A stretch of DNA of 64,000 nucleotides from Parapedobacter sp035556095 (GCF_035556095.1 NZ_DATMFT010000022.1:160581-224580); one strand, 5' to 3'; shown: positions 8,565-18,222, counted from the stretch's first letter. Notes: generated from the sequence alone by a model not told the origin. Numbers and translations: made by a program.

Positions 8565-10337
8565 CTAATATTCATCACCATTCAACCTCAACAAATAAAC
8601 CCAATCGTTCTCGTCCGGCTTCTCGGGCAGCACATACTCTCCCCTGCGGTTGGGCGTAACGATCGCATCAGCAGCATTGCGGTAGGTTCCGTTCCGCGGG
8701 TTGTACCATAGCGCGGTATAGGTTGCGCCGGCACGTAAGTTTTTCAATACGCCTGATAACGGAGCGTTCGCATTGCTGTAAAGCACATAGGTCTTGTCCG
8801 CATCCGATGAGAGGAAATGCTTGTCCTGGTCCATACCCGTTACATATTGGGCATCGTCAAACCGAGGTACCAGCATGTGGAAATCCAATGACTGGTAGAA
8901 GTCCTTAAGATAGGTCATCTGGAACGATCCAGGTAGGTCTATAGCCTCGTACCAGCTTAGCTTCGACCAGGCCTCCCAGCCTTGTCCGTCGCCCGATTCC
9001 CAGTTCATCGCCCATATTCCCGAAGCACCGTACGTATACCCATAGCTACCCGACTGTAAGGCCCGCCAAGCCGTCTCACGTACCCGCTCAGCAGCTATAG
9101 GTTCCGGCCAATGTAATTGCTCGTAATTAGCTTCGGTTTCGACATAAGGTTTCCTCGGGGTCGCATTCCAGTATTTTTCATAATAGGCTTGGGTCTGGTT
9201 TTCGGCCGAATTGTCTTTAAGGTGACCGCCCTGCATGGCCCAGAACTGATGCCATTCCAAGTCTTTCATTTCATTGAAGCTGGGGTACTTACCCGGATAA
9301 TCACGGTCAGTATGCATGGAAAGCGGCCTATGGTAACCATCAAGCCGGCCGATGAGCTGTGCCACTTTCTTCCATTTGTCATATGCGCCATTGTCTGGCA
9401 CGGCATTTACTTCTTGTGCAGTGATCCAGATGACCGGATAGGCGGCATACCGAGCAACCAGATACCTTGCCCAGTGCAACAATGTCTTCTCATGCATGGC
9501 ATCTGCATTTGCCTGATGTACACCGAAACCCAACGCAATCGTCATCCCCTGATCGGCGAGGTAATTCATCATCACATCGAAGTTTTCACGGAATGCCGCT
9601 GGGTTAATCCGGATCGCGTCAGGCTCGTTGAGCAGTTTGGTGCGATCGTCCCACCAGTTATAGCGTCGCGGGTTGCCACCGCCGTCGTTCTCTGCGGCAT
9701 CCGGGTAGGTTTGGTAGATGGTGAACCCCTTCGCAATACGGTTATTTACTAAGTGTTTGAATTGGCTATTCCCGCAGGCCCCGTCACAATCCGATGCATT
9801 ACATTCTTCCAGTCGTTCGTAATCGGGCGCCTGCCAATGGGTGTCCCCCAGCCAAAAGAATGGGTGCCCATCGGCATAGCTAAACATACGGCCATTATCA
9901 GCAATACGTACAAAGCCGCGGAGGTCTAACTCGGTGTTTCCTTTATTAACAATCCCCATCAGTTCACCTGCCTTATGTAAGCCACTATTGCTATCGTCGC
10001 TAGCTGTAATATTATATTTCCATTTACCGGTTCTATTCGGTGAAAAACGGACCACCCATTGATTGCCCCCATCCCAATAGCCTGGCAATGTAATTACCGC
10101 ACCCGATTCGTGGGTAAAAACCGCGTCGACGGTGACATCAAGAAAAGGGTTTACATAATTGTCTGAACTAGTTAATTTCAAATCAATTCGTTCCCATATT
10201 TCCACCTGCGGCAAACTATCGGTTTGGGCTAAGGAGACAAAAAAGGATGAAAAAGTAAGGGCAACCGCGAAAACCCACCTATAATATTCTCGGAAGCATT
10301 TAAAGTGTGTTCGCGTTCCAAAACGGATTAGTCTCAT
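8565..10337 (-). CDS. DUF5060/DUF4038 glycoside hydrolase (apiosidase-like barrel)
   Basis: About 590 residues from the ATG at 10337. The frame is open to an earlier ATG at 10376, but only the shorter form puts the secretion signal (ending FFVSLAQ) at the N-terminus. The mature protein starts with a beta-sandwich DUF5060 domain (VEIWERIDLKL). Next is a DUF4038 (beta/alpha)8 barrel with RMFSYADGHPFFWLGDTHW, YPVIWITAQEVNA and KPYVETEANYE, and last a small C-terminal domain of the collagen-binding-like type (LRAGATYTALWYNPRNGTY). GH140 apiosidases belong to the DUF4038 family, but the activity here is not determined. A four-Cys insert (ECNASDCDGACG) is unusual. The first residues MRLIRFG are not typical of this family and are copied from the hydrolase gene at 6153-7004. 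Confidence 0.8.
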   Translation of the reverse strand: MRLIRFGTRTHFKCFREYYRWVFAVALTFSSFFVSLAQTDSLPQVEIWERIDLKLTSSDNYVNPFLDVTVDAVFTHESGAVITLPGYWDGGNQWVVRFSPNRTGKWKYNITASDDSNSGLHKAGELMGIVNKGNTELDLRGFVRIADNGRMFSYADGHPFFWLGDTHWQAPDYERLEECNASDCDGACGNSQFKHLVNNRIAKGFTIYQTYPDAAENDGGGNPRRYNWWDDRTKLLNEPDAIRINPAAFRENFDVMMNYLADQGMTIALGFGVHQANADAMHEKTLLHWARYLVARYAAYPVIWITAQEVNAVPDNGAYDKWKKVAQLIGRLDGYHRPLSMHTDRDYPGKYPSFNEMKDLEWHQFWAMQGGHLKDNSAENQTQAYYEKYWNATPRKPYVETEANYEQLHWPEPIAAERVRETAWRALQSGSYGYTYGASGIWAMNWESGDGQGWEAWSKLSWYEAIDLPGSFQMTYLKDFYQSLDFHMLVPRFDDAQYVTGMDQDKHFLSSDADKTYVLYSNANAPLSGVLKNLRAGATYTALWYNPRNGTYRNAADAIVTPNRRGEYVLPEKPDENDWVYLLRLNGDEY

Positions 10338-10364
10338 AATGTATCTAAACTGATATATCGATTC
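10318..10364 (-). repeat. copy B of the 47-bp duplicated gene start (DUF4038 copy)
   Basis: This is the partner of 6985-7031 (41 of 47 identical). The duplicated block supplies the ATG and first seven codons of the DUF4038 gene plus about 27 leader bases. After the seventh codon the sequences diverge completely, here entering a signal peptide. Confidence 0.85.
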
Positions 10365-10410
10365 GCAAAGTAACAAAATAAATCACTACTGACCGGATAA
10401 TAGTATCACG

Positions 10411-10811
10411 TCAGCGTCCCAAAACAAAGAATATATTGTAAACCTCTTTTGTTTCGAGCAACCAATAAAAAGCGTTCAAGTGTCTTACGTCACTTCGGTC
10501 TTGTGTAAATCCATCTGTCGTGAGTAAATATTTAGGATAGTTGTCGCGATTTTTTCCAATTTTCGTAATGGAGATATTTTATGCTCGTGTCAATTTCTCT
10601 TGCAGTCCAATATTCTTTGAACGAATAATGTGGCTAATTCCTCACTCAACAAAAACACATTTGAACCTGTGATGTAGACGTCTGTATTTTTTGACGCAAA
10701 AAGTCCGTCCACGAATTTTTCAAATTGTGGAATGTTTTGCACTTCGTCTAAAAAAATATAGTTGGGTTTATCGACTTATAGTTTTTTCTTGATAATTTAT
10801 AAAGCATTTTC
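10411..10811 (-). pseudogene. decayed AAA_14/DUF4143-type ATPase fragment
   Basis: This otherwise gene-free stretch translates on the minus strand to pieces of an AAA_14/DUF4143 ATPase. From 10811 the frame reads ENAL-stop-IIKKKL-stop-VDKPNYIFLDEVQNIPQFEKF, then TDVYITGSN and LLSEELATLF, ending in a stop at 10590. YIFLDEVQ is the Walker B region and YITGSN the sensor. After a frameshift (FKEYW) and a large deletion, the C-terminal signature NYPKYLLTTDGFTQDRS and LNAFYWLLE follows to about 10440. The P-loop is missing. Two in-frame stops, a frameshift and internal loss make it non-functional. It abuts the stop codon of the 10812-13007 gene without a gap, as if recombination happened there. Confidence 0.75.
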
Positions 10812-13007
10812 TTATTGTGAATAACGCTCTTCAAAATGCACCCAGGAAGACACCGGTTCTTCATCACTTGCCTCCTTCCGTTCTATCTTTCCCACAACGG
10901 CCAATTCGTCATCAATGACAGTTGCCTCCAAGTCTGCCAAAAAACCTTTTGGCACCAACAGTACCGGTGCCATACGGGGCATCCCGTTGCCATAGACCAT
11001 CAATGTATCGCGCGAGACTACATATATCGTATCACTCTCCTCCTCCTGTAAGTAACCGCCGTCAAACAGTTCGCCGTGCATAAATAGCCTATTATACTGC
11101 TTGGTCATGAGCCAATAAAAATCGTCCATCGGCTGTCCGTGGTAATCCGTCCAAACACGAAGAATAGTTGGATGCTCAGCAGCGGCAGATGCATCCAGGC
11201 GGGCAGGTTCTACACTGGTATGTTCCCAACTTTCATTGAAACTATTTACCCATACACTTGCCGGAGCATATTTAAGCACCCGCACCCAAAGACTTCTGTA
11301 AAAATCACCTTGTTCCCGCGCTACATCATTCAAATTGCCCACACCATTCCAAAACCCCGGGCTTACTGCCATGACTTCATTGCCTACCGGATTAGCACCT
11401 TTGTCTAGCAAAGGCCAACCATAGGTATTGCTGTACTCCGCTTCGTCTTTGACCTGATTGAACATCCACCTCACGGTAAACTTCTGAAAAAACGGCATCG
11501 ATTGGACATTTTCTAGCATATTGGCCCGATTCGGCAGAAATTCCACGAAGTGCACCATAAACGGCTTACCATCCTGATGATAGTAAGCATCTTTATGCGG
11601 TTCGTAAAATTCCTCCCACGTACGTCTGGATTCATCCTCACACCGCACAACCGCCGCAGCATCGTCCAATCCCCTACTTGTTCCCATAGCGATACAGAAA
11701 TACATGTGGTGCTGGTCTGCAGAGCGATGGGCATTCCAGTTTTCTAAGCGTTCTATCAACTTCTTCGCACGATTGTCGACCCACGGATGGTTGCCGTTTG
11801 TAATGTCGAGCATGATGTAGGTAAAACCAGCATCATGTATCCACCGTATCTGTTCGTCAAGCACGGCCGGATCACCGGCATCATATCTACCCAACGTAGG
11901 CGTGTATACATTTCCCCATGCATCCCATGTATTGTATTCCGGTGCCGATTTTGTCTTCGTTTTATCCGTGTTTGCCAAGGATAGCCATTCATCTGCAGAC
12001 ACCACCGTTGCAACCACTTCACCCGCGTTGAGTTTACCGATCATTCTTGCTTTCGGGGCCGGTTTATTACCCCGCGATACCATGGTAGCCGGACGATGAC
12101 CCGCAATCCAGAGGTGATCTGCTTCCGCAAATCCAGCATCTTGGGCGTATGCGACCCACCAGTTTCCATTGGTGTAATAAGCAATATCCGCCTTACCATC
12201 TTGATCGATATCGTACGCGAATGCTTCTTCAGCTCCTACGCCAAACCCGTTTTTCCAGATACCCTCGTCTGTGAACCCTGCTCCGGTGGACAGCGCAACC
12301 GACCATATGCTAGCAGTTTTCTCAAATGCAAGCGCATCTGCTTTACCATCGCCATTTACATCGGCAAGCAATTGGGCGTCTGCAGTGTGCCCAAACTCTC
12401 CAATCCAAGGGGAAAAACCACCGAACATATCCGCACCATCTGAAACGCCCACGTACCATGCACCAACGAGCCCCGTATGGAAATAAATAATTGCGTCGTC
12501 TTTTCCGTCACCATTTACGTCGGCCAAAAACAGCTTGGTTGACCCTACCCCATTGCCTACCGACCAAATACTGGGCGCTGAAAACCGATCGCCTTCTGAA
12601 AGCGACACGTACCAATTTCCATCATCCGGATCAAATAATATCGCGTCTGTTTTTCCATCTCCGTTTACGTCACCCATAAGCACCCGCTTGTTCCCTGTAT
12701 CAAGCGCGTCATAAGTGAGCAGTAAATTTGGTGTTGAGAATAACACCCCGTCGGAAAAAGCACCCAACCATTCGCCGTCTTCAAAAACAACGGCGTCGTC
12801 CTTACCATCGCCATTGACATCCTTAAAAAATAAGAAGTCGGCCTCGAGACCAAATCCAGAAAGCCGCTTATCCGGCCCCTCGCTGGCAAAAATCGTCGAA
12901 TAAAATATCCCCGAATTTTTTGGCGGGTCGACCTCCTGTGCGCCACCGGTAATTACGCTTAACAGTACAATAGCCAATGTCTGTAGTTTTTTCACTGAAT
13001 CTCGCAT
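10812..13007 (-). CDS. secreted FG-GAP/VCBS-repeat protein fused to a GH99-like barrel
   Basis: 731 residues with a Sec signal peptide (ends TGGAQ). Residues of about 55-290 hold five calcium-loop repeats of the FG-GAP/VCBS type (DVNGDGKDDA, DVNGDGKTDA, DVNGDGKDDA, DVNGDGKADA, DIDQDGKADI), expected to form a beta-propeller. From about residue 345 a GH99/GH71-like (beta/alpha)8 region follows, with YNTWDAWGNVYTPTLGRYD, FTYIMLDITNGNHPW, DGKPFMVHFVEF and VWVNSFNESWEHTSVEP. NESWEHTSVEP corresponds to the NEWTEGSYLEP motif of the 7312-8532 product. A propeller joined to such a barrel suggests a secreted enzyme with its own binding module; it is not a lipoprotein. It is separated from the next upstream PUL gene by about 156 bases. 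Confidence 0.75.
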   Translation of the reverse strand: MRDSVKKLQTLAIVLLSVITGGAQEVDPPKNSGIFYSTIFASEGPDKRLSGFGLEADFLFFKDVNGDGKDDAVVFEDGEWLGAFSDGVLFSTPNLLLTYDALDTGNKRVLMGDVNGDGKTDAILFDPDDGNWYVSLSEGDRFSAPSIWSVGNGVGSTKLFLADVNGDGKDDAIIYFHTGLVGAWYVGVSDGADMFGGFSPWIGEFGHTADAQLLADVNGDGKADALAFEKTASIWSVALSTGAGFTDEGIWKNGFGVGAEEAFAYDIDQDGKADIAYYTNGNWWVAYAQDAGFAEADHLWIAGHRPATMVSRGNKPAPKARMIGKLNAGEVVATVVSADEWLSLANTDKTKTKSAPEYNTWDAWGNVYTPTLGRYDAGDPAVLDEQIRWIHDAGFTYIMLDITNGNHPWVDNRAKKLIERLENWNAHRSADQHHMYFCIAMGTSRGLDDAAAVVRCEDESRRTWEEFYEPHKDAYYHQDGKPFMVHFVEFLPNRANMLENVQSMPFFQKFTVRWMFNQVKDEAEYSNTYGWPLLDKGANPVGNEVMAVSPGFWNGVGNLNDVAREQGDFYRSLWVRVLKYAPASVWVNSFNESWEHTSVEPARLDASAAAEHPTILRVWTDYHGQPMDDFYWLMTKQYNRLFMHGELFDGGYLQEEESDTIYVVSRDTLMVYGNGMPRMAPVLLVPKGFLADLEATVIDDELAVVGKIERKEASDEEPVSSWVHFEERYSQ

Positions 13008-13163
13008 AATCGCAAATGCCGACTTTACTCGGGCAATAGTGATTTTATAATAATATAAAAGCTATTTCTACCAATACACACCGTTGAAATTCAACAGCTT
13101 TTCGCGAAATATCTCAATTTGATGAGGTATATCTGTGAACTGCAGGATACAAAACTTAAACGA
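13008..13163. other. intergenic gap within the polysaccharide locus
   Basis: 156 bases without a gene between the second alpha-galactosidase-like gene and the FG-GAP fusion. The only structure I see is a short palindrome, GTTGAA-A-TTCAAC, at 13083-13095. There is no clear terminator or TAnnTTTG box, so continued transcription is possible. Confidence 0.4.
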
Positions 13164-15689
13164 TTACTCCCATGTAATCTTAATAATTTGTCCCGGTGCT
13201 CCCGAACAATGCATTAAATTGTCATCCGATAATTGCGGAACCGGAATTTCCTGATTGTCAACAGACACCGCGGTCACCTTTGCTTTCAATCTGAGAATCA
13301 AATTGGACGCAGCACCCAAATGAATCGTCAACGTATTATCCGCTAATGTCATATCGTTAATCCATCCGGTAGAAGACACAACCGATACACCTTTCCCATC
13401 ATTACCCAAAATAAATGCTTCACGCGTATCATCCGGCATAGCGAACTGAAACGGCAACTCAAGCACCCCGTCTGAAAACGAATAGGCATGATTGAGTACG
13501 CCCAAAAAATGGGAATCATTTAAATCGACACGGTGTGTATAAGACAACGCCGAGCCACTAAACCCAATTACCTGTCCGTATGCTGTTGCTTCATTAACAC
13601 AAGTGTACACTTCCGGAGATTCGCCTACGCGTCCGTAAACGCGGGTAGGTAATTGAGCGATATGCGGACGTATCCGTTTACTTTTTGAAACCGTTGCATT
13701 GACGGATGCGCGTTGCTGTTCGTTGGTTTGTTTGAGATTCCCCCAAAATCCATTACCTCCCACAATTGCGGTGTTGACATGGTATCGTTGGGCATAAAAT
13801 GGTGCTGCGTTATGCGGATAAACAGCAAATGTGAATACCTGGCTTGGTAAAACCCCTGCAAATCGATTCGTAATACTTCGCATAGACTTGGTTCGGTAGG
13901 TGCTGTAATCGCCGTAACCCGAAGCGCCATTATTCATCCAGAAAAATTTACCCTCCTGTAGCGGCATCAAACCGACCATACATCGCTGCGGCTCCGTCAC
14001 ATCAATTTCCACTACAACATCCGGATGATATTCCCGTAATGCTCGCATAGCCCGGGTCACATAAAAGGGAAGAAGGTAATCATACCGATCTTTGCGCTCT
14101 TGCGCACTGTATGTGCTATCGCCATGAGCCAATCCTGCCAATGAACTAGGGAAGGAGTTGATGGCATCCCATTTAAAGTAACGAACCCCCTGATCAATCA
14201 ACCATTTACAATCATTAACAAAAACATCGTAAAAACCTCCCACCATATCAAATACCGGATGATTCCATTGCCCTTTGACGGGATTTCCGTTCTTGTCCAA
14301 TATCACCCATTCGGGATGTTCCTTAAACCGGTCGGCCTTTGCGTCGATTCCCATGGGCGACAACCAAATTCCAGGAATCATACCCCGATTTTTGATTTCA
14401 GCTATCAACGGCTCAATACCATTAGTTAGCCGTTGGTTCGGAGTCCATACGCCCTGTGTCACTTCCCAACCATCGTCCAATACGAATAACTCCGCACCCA
14501 ACTCCGCAGCATAACCGATCTCTTCTTTAATACGTTCTTCCGTAAAAACAGCCCTTACATCTCCTGATGCCCGCTGCATTCCCCATGTATTGTAGTAAAA
14601 ATGGGAAACGCGTGCCGGTTCGTGGTCGGTTATCTGTTCCATAATATATCGATGCACAATAGCTCGGGTGTCCTGCTCCTTTTCATAAAAAGCCAGCGCC
14701 ATCCACGCCGTTTCATATGGGTGTGTGGTATCCACCCGTTCTCCCTCCAAATATCCCCCTCTCCGAATCTTCGTGCCGAGCGTCAAGTGATCAGTCAGCT
14801 TCCTGGTTTCCATAGCGATGAACCATAAGCTCTCATCGGTATTATCCAGATCGGTTTCGCCGACGACACCTTGCGCCCCATCATTGGCAAACTGGCCGCT
14901 TTCCGACGGCTGGTACATTGCTTCAAAACCTTTTCGGCTGTCCTGAGAGGCATGCTCATATGCGCTGAAAAGCGTATATCCATCCATCCGTATTGTCTGG
15001 AATGGTCCTTTGACGTTTGCCGAGTCTCCGTTACTGAGCGAAAAGAATAGCGAGTCAGGTGCAAACATATGGCAATATGCTAAATTATTTACGCGGTGCC
15101 GTTGATCCCAGGTAGCAGAAGAGTTCAGTTCGGGCAACACTTCCTGCGCATAGGTCGCTATGCGTGTCTCCTTAAGATTAGTCGTCGCACTTGAACTCGT
15201 AAAAGCATATTGCGGAAAGACAAAATGAAGTTTATTGTCAAGCTTATTTAAGCTGAATTGGTGCTTTCCTTCCGTTTTCAAACCAAGCTTTTCACGAGTC
15301 AACGAAGAAAAAGGGAAATACTGCTTGCGCACTTCCACGATCAGACCTTTCAGTTGTCGTTGTCCCGAAAGGCGTATTACCAATTCCGTCCCCCCGTTGC
15401 CCAGCGCTATTACCTCGTGGTCACGATATTTCCACACAGGCTGCAAGGCATGCACCAACTGCTCATTAATCACAAATTCAAACCAAGGCACACGGTGAGA
15501 CGGAGCAAGTAACTCCTTTCCGAGTTGCTTGCTCCATATCGACTTAGGTATCACTTTACCATCTTCGAATGCGATTACCTGGGTCATCGCCTCGTTTTCT
15601 ATAGTAAGCCGTTTTCCATCCCAAGTAACCTGTGCAGATACCGAGTAACTGATTATCAAAAACGCGATGACTATTAACCTCAGCTTCAT
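13164..15689 (-). CDS. GH36-like alpha-galactosidase (clan GH-D), secreted
   Basis: About 841 residues. The ATG at 15689 has GGAG just upstream and starts the signal peptide directly (MKLRLIVIAFLIISYSVSAQ); an in-frame ATGATG at 15710 is less likely. An N-terminal beta-sandwich (residues of about 20-300) precedes a TIM barrel. The barrel has ELFVLDDGWE, MIPGIWLSPMGI and YFKWDAINSFPSS, where Asp in KWDA fits the GH-D catalytic nucleophile. VEIDVTEPQRCMVGLM follows, then a C-terminal beta domain. The enzyme would act in the periplasm or outside on alpha-galactosyl or related ends. It follows the lipoprotein gene by 37 bases and belongs to the susC operon, which has a second GH-D enzyme as its first gene. 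Confidence 0.85.
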   Translation of the reverse strand: MKLRLIVIAFLIISYSVSAQVTWDGKRLTIENEAMTQVIAFEDGKVIPKSIWSKQLGKELLAPSHRVPWFEFVINEQLVHALQPVWKYRDHEVIALGNGGTELVIRLSGQRQLKGLIVEVRKQYFPFSSLTREKLGLKTEGKHQFSLNKLDNKLHFVFPQYAFTSSSATTNLKETRIATYAQEVLPELNSSATWDQRHRVNNLAYCHMFAPDSLFFSLSNGDSANVKGPFQTIRMDGYTLFSAYEHASQDSRKGFEAMYQPSESGQFANDGAQGVVGETDLDNTDESLWFIAMETRKLTDHLTLGTKIRRGGYLEGERVDTTHPYETAWMALAFYEKEQDTRAIVHRYIMEQITDHEPARVSHFYYNTWGMQRASGDVRAVFTEERIKEEIGYAAELGAELFVLDDGWEVTQGVWTPNQRLTNGIEPLIAEIKNRGMIPGIWLSPMGIDAKADRFKEHPEWVILDKNGNPVKGQWNHPVFDMVGGFYDVFVNDCKWLIDQGVRYFKWDAINSFPSSLAGLAHGDSTYSAQERKDRYDYLLPFYVTRAMRALREYHPDVVVEIDVTEPQRCMVGLMPLQEGKFFWMNNGASGYGDYSTYRTKSMRSITNRFAGVLPSQVFTFAVYPHNAAPFYAQRYHVNTAIVGGNGFWGNLKQTNEQQRASVNATVSKSKRIRPHIAQLPTRVYGRVGESPEVYTCVNEATAYGQVIGFSGSALSYTHRVDLNDSHFLGVLNHAYSFSDGVLELPFQFAMPDDTREAFILGNDGKGVSVVSSTGWINDMTLADNTLTIHLGAASNLILRLKAKVTAVSVDNQEIPVPQLSDDNLMHCSGAPGQIIKITWE

Positions 15690-15726
15690 TTTCTCCAATT
15701 TGCCCATCATTAACTAAATGTTCCCT

Positions 15727-16974
15727 TTATAAATCGGGTCCCCATAAATAGAGCGCACCTGCTCTTACCGCTTGTTGACCGCTGGTAAAGTTAACCAAAA
15801 TACCAATCGAGACTTCGGTGGATTCCTCCAACGAAAAATTCACTTTGACATTGAAGCGATCCACGCCTGTCACAAACGAAACTTTACCTAATGCGTCATC
15901 CAAATCAGCGACATCTGGAAGAACGCCGCCCTTAGCCACCACCAGATATCGCTCTGCGGTACCACGATTTACCGCAGCCGAGTTGCCCTCAGTTGTCCAT
16001 ATTACTTCATAATCGCCCGCCGGCAATGTCACGGTCTGATAAATCTTTCCATTTACAATCGCTGGATCTCCATCCCCCCATTTCTGCAGACCGAACGATC
16101 CGGAGTTATTGATATTGTCATATCCTCCATAAATTTTATTACCAGCAGGACCCTGATTGTGCATCGCATCGTTTGTTACCCAATCTTTTAATGTCCCCCA
16201 TCGGGCACCGTCGTACGCCTCGCGTTGGAATGGCGCCTCGAAATTCTTAAGGTAGCGGCTACTGACATCTATCATTAAAGGCGGCACATATTCTTCCACC
16301 TGCTGCTCGGAATAGGCCGTTCGGAACATGTCGAGTGCGTTGGAGTCAGGGAGAAAAAGCGTCCGATAAAAATAGGAAGTCCCGGTTAAATAGTCCTGAA
16401 AAAATGTCGAATCGGCTATCGCATCGACATTTCTATGTACAGTATCTCCGGCAAGGTTTACATATTTGATTTCGGTAGCAAACGCCCCCCCCGCCGTGTC
16501 AGCTATACCCCAAACAATAAACATTTCTCCATTCTTTTTTTGCTGAGAAGTTAAAACCGGTCTATCCAACAACTGGGCTTGGTACTTTTCACCATACGTA
16601 TTCCCAAATACTTCCAACGGTACGGAACGATTCCCCGCTTTATCATAAGTGACAATAACAAAAGAGTAATTGCCTTCCGGAAGATTTTCGATCGTACAGT
16701 TAACGGTATCGATAGTGGACGCTACGGGAATCTCGGTAGAATCCGAAAATACATTCCAAAAAATTCGTGCTTTGACCACACTTGGATCCGGTCCTTTCGG
16801 CCAGCTGATTTTCACTCGTTCCCGGCCACTGCTCACCGTAACATTTGTTGGCCTCTCCGTATAAATCCGACCACCCCTTTCTATGTGCTCCTCATAGGTA
16901 CGATCCATCTTTTTACAGGAACCGAGTAGCACACACCATCCCAATATCCAAAATATTAACAACTTATTATTCAT
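15727..16974 (-). CDS. DUF4998-type surface lipoprotein, candidate glycan-binding protein
   Basis: 415 residues with a lipoprotein signal (LLGSC, Cys20). The N-terminal region (YEEHIERGGRIYTERPTNVTVSSGRERVKISW) is the DUF4998 pattern of PUL-encoded lipoproteins. Two fibronectin-like beta modules follow. The C-terminal part (residues of about 235-415) resembles the DUF5013-type beta-sandwich that binds glycans in related proteins. It sits between a DUF4959 lipoprotein and an alpha-galactosidase-like enzyme downstream of susCD, the usual place for SusE/F-like surface glycan-binding proteins. No catalytic residues are evident. Confidence 0.75.
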   Translation of the reverse strand: MNNKLLIFWILGWCVLLGSCKKMDRTYEEHIERGGRIYTERPTNVTVSSGRERVKISWPKGPDPSVVKARIFWNVFSDSTEIPVASTIDTVNCTIENLPEGNYSFVIVTYDKAGNRSVPLEVFGNTYGEKYQAQLLDRPVLTSQQKKNGEMFIVWGIADTAGGAFATEIKYVNLAGDTVHRNVDAIADSTFFQDYLTGTSYFYRTLFLPDSNALDMFRTAYSEQQVEEYVPPLMIDVSSRYLKNFEAPFQREAYDGARWGTLKDWVTNDAMHNQGPAGNKIYGGYDNINNSGSFGLQKWGDGDPAIVNGKIYQTVTLPAGDYEVIWTTEGNSAAVNRGTAERYLVVAKGGVLPDVADLDDALGKVSFVTGVDRFNVKVNFSLEESTEVSIGILVNFTSGQQAVRAGALYLWGPDL

Positions 16975-17002
16975 GATCTCTCCGATTTAAAATCAAATTG
17001 CA

Positions 17003-18193
17003 TTAATTTATCTGTCCCCAAAATGAAATCTCAGAGGTTTGTACACCGCCTCCCGGGGCCCACGTCTCCAAGGTCTTAAATCGAATGTACCTGACAGGGG
17101 TCGCCATCGTTCCATCGAAGTCAAAATCTTCCCCATTGATTACAGCATATTCGACATCTTCTGTAGTGGTGGATCCAAATGGCAGCCCGGAAGGTTTTAC
17201 CGAGGTAAAAGCGCCCAATAACTCCCAATTGTTCCATCCGCCATCGGGATCAGGGTTGTTACTACCATAAATCTCAAATGCCTTTATCATCGGTGCGATG
17301 TAGGGATAATTGGCCCGTTGATAGACTTTCATTCGACTAAAGGTGGCCGATACGCCTAGATCTACTGTGAACCATTGAGGCACCGAATACGTTGCAGATA
17401 CGATCCATACGTTTTCGGAGTTATTGGTAACACCATCCCATATCTTCTCTATGTTGTAGTTGAAGGTGTTCTGCCAGGTGTCACTGGGTAGCTTAATCAA
17501 TTTGAAATTGTCTTTCGGTATAAATTCTTCGTATAATGGAGTGAGCAATTTCACAAGCGTGTCCGACCTATTCCCCCAGCGGTCGCGAACAAACAATCCG
17601 ATTCTTTTTTCTTCATCATCCAAGCCTCTGGCTGAATATATAGCACGTTCACTGCTGGTAAAAAATGTAGCTATTGGATCCCACGTATTCTGGCCGCTTG
17701 AATCAACCATTACCACGATAGCTAAATTGGCTTTGCTAGCATTTTCGAAAGCAACCTTCACACCACCGAATGTTGCGTCCAAGTCGATCGAACTAAATAC
17801 TGATAACACAGGTGGTGTTAGCGGATTGACGGAAATTTCAACCGGTTCGGACGTTTTTTCATTTTTACCTACACTAAAAATTTTAATCGGATGACTACCG
17901 GTATTGCCAAAACCCTCTACCCGCAACGTATCGTAATACCTCGATGCTTTTGTTTCCCGCATTACACCGGGTTGGATTTCATAAACGGCCTTTACATAAG
18001 AAAGGTTGGGATCATCGGGAAGTTCGTAGGTAATTATTGCTCCTCCGGGTGTGGCACTAATTTCCAGACCTGTCACCTGTGCCGGTGCAGGCTTATCGGG
18101 ATCCAAGTGGTCTAAACGCTCAACTTCTGAGCAACTAAAGACCCCAATCACTATCCCTGTGAATACAATGGGGATTATGCTTTTTATGTTCAT
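17003..18193 (-). CDS. DUF4959/discoidin-domain surface lipoprotein
   Basis: About 396 residues from the ATG at 18193, which puts the lipobox (GVFSC, Cys21) at the proper distance. An upstream ATG at 18229 overlaps the susD stop and would bury the signal. The N-terminal DUF4959 module (PAPAQVTGLEISATPGGAIITYELP) is followed by a DUF5126-like module. A C-terminal F5/8 type C (discoidin) beta-sandwich contains WFTVDLG, KAFEIYGS and TPVRYIRFK. Such proteins are SusE/F-like glycan-capturing proteins anchored outside. Gene order susC-susD-this-DUF4998 is typical of Bacteroidota PULs. Confidence 0.8.
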   Translation of the reverse strand: MNIKSIIPIVFTGIVIGVFSCSEVERLDHLDPDKPAPAQVTGLEISATPGGAIITYELPDDPNLSYVKAVYEIQPGVMRETKASRYYDTLRVEGFGNTGSHPIKIFSVGKNEKTSEPVEISVNPLTPPVLSVFSSIDLDATFGGVKVAFENASKANLAIVVMVDSSGQNTWDPIATFFTSSERAIYSARGLDDEEKRIGLFVRDRWGNRSDTLVKLLTPLYEEFIPKDNFKLIKLPSDTWQNTFNYNIEKIWDGVTNNSENVWIVSATYSVPQWFTVDLGVSATFSRMKVYQRANYPYIAPMIKAFEIYGSNNPDPDGGWNNWELLGAFTSVKPSGLPFGSTTTEDVEYAVINGEDFDFDGTMATPVRYIRFKTLETWAPGGGVQTSEISFWGQIN

Positions 18194-18222
18194 AACATTT
18201 ACTTTATTAGACAGTCTATTAC

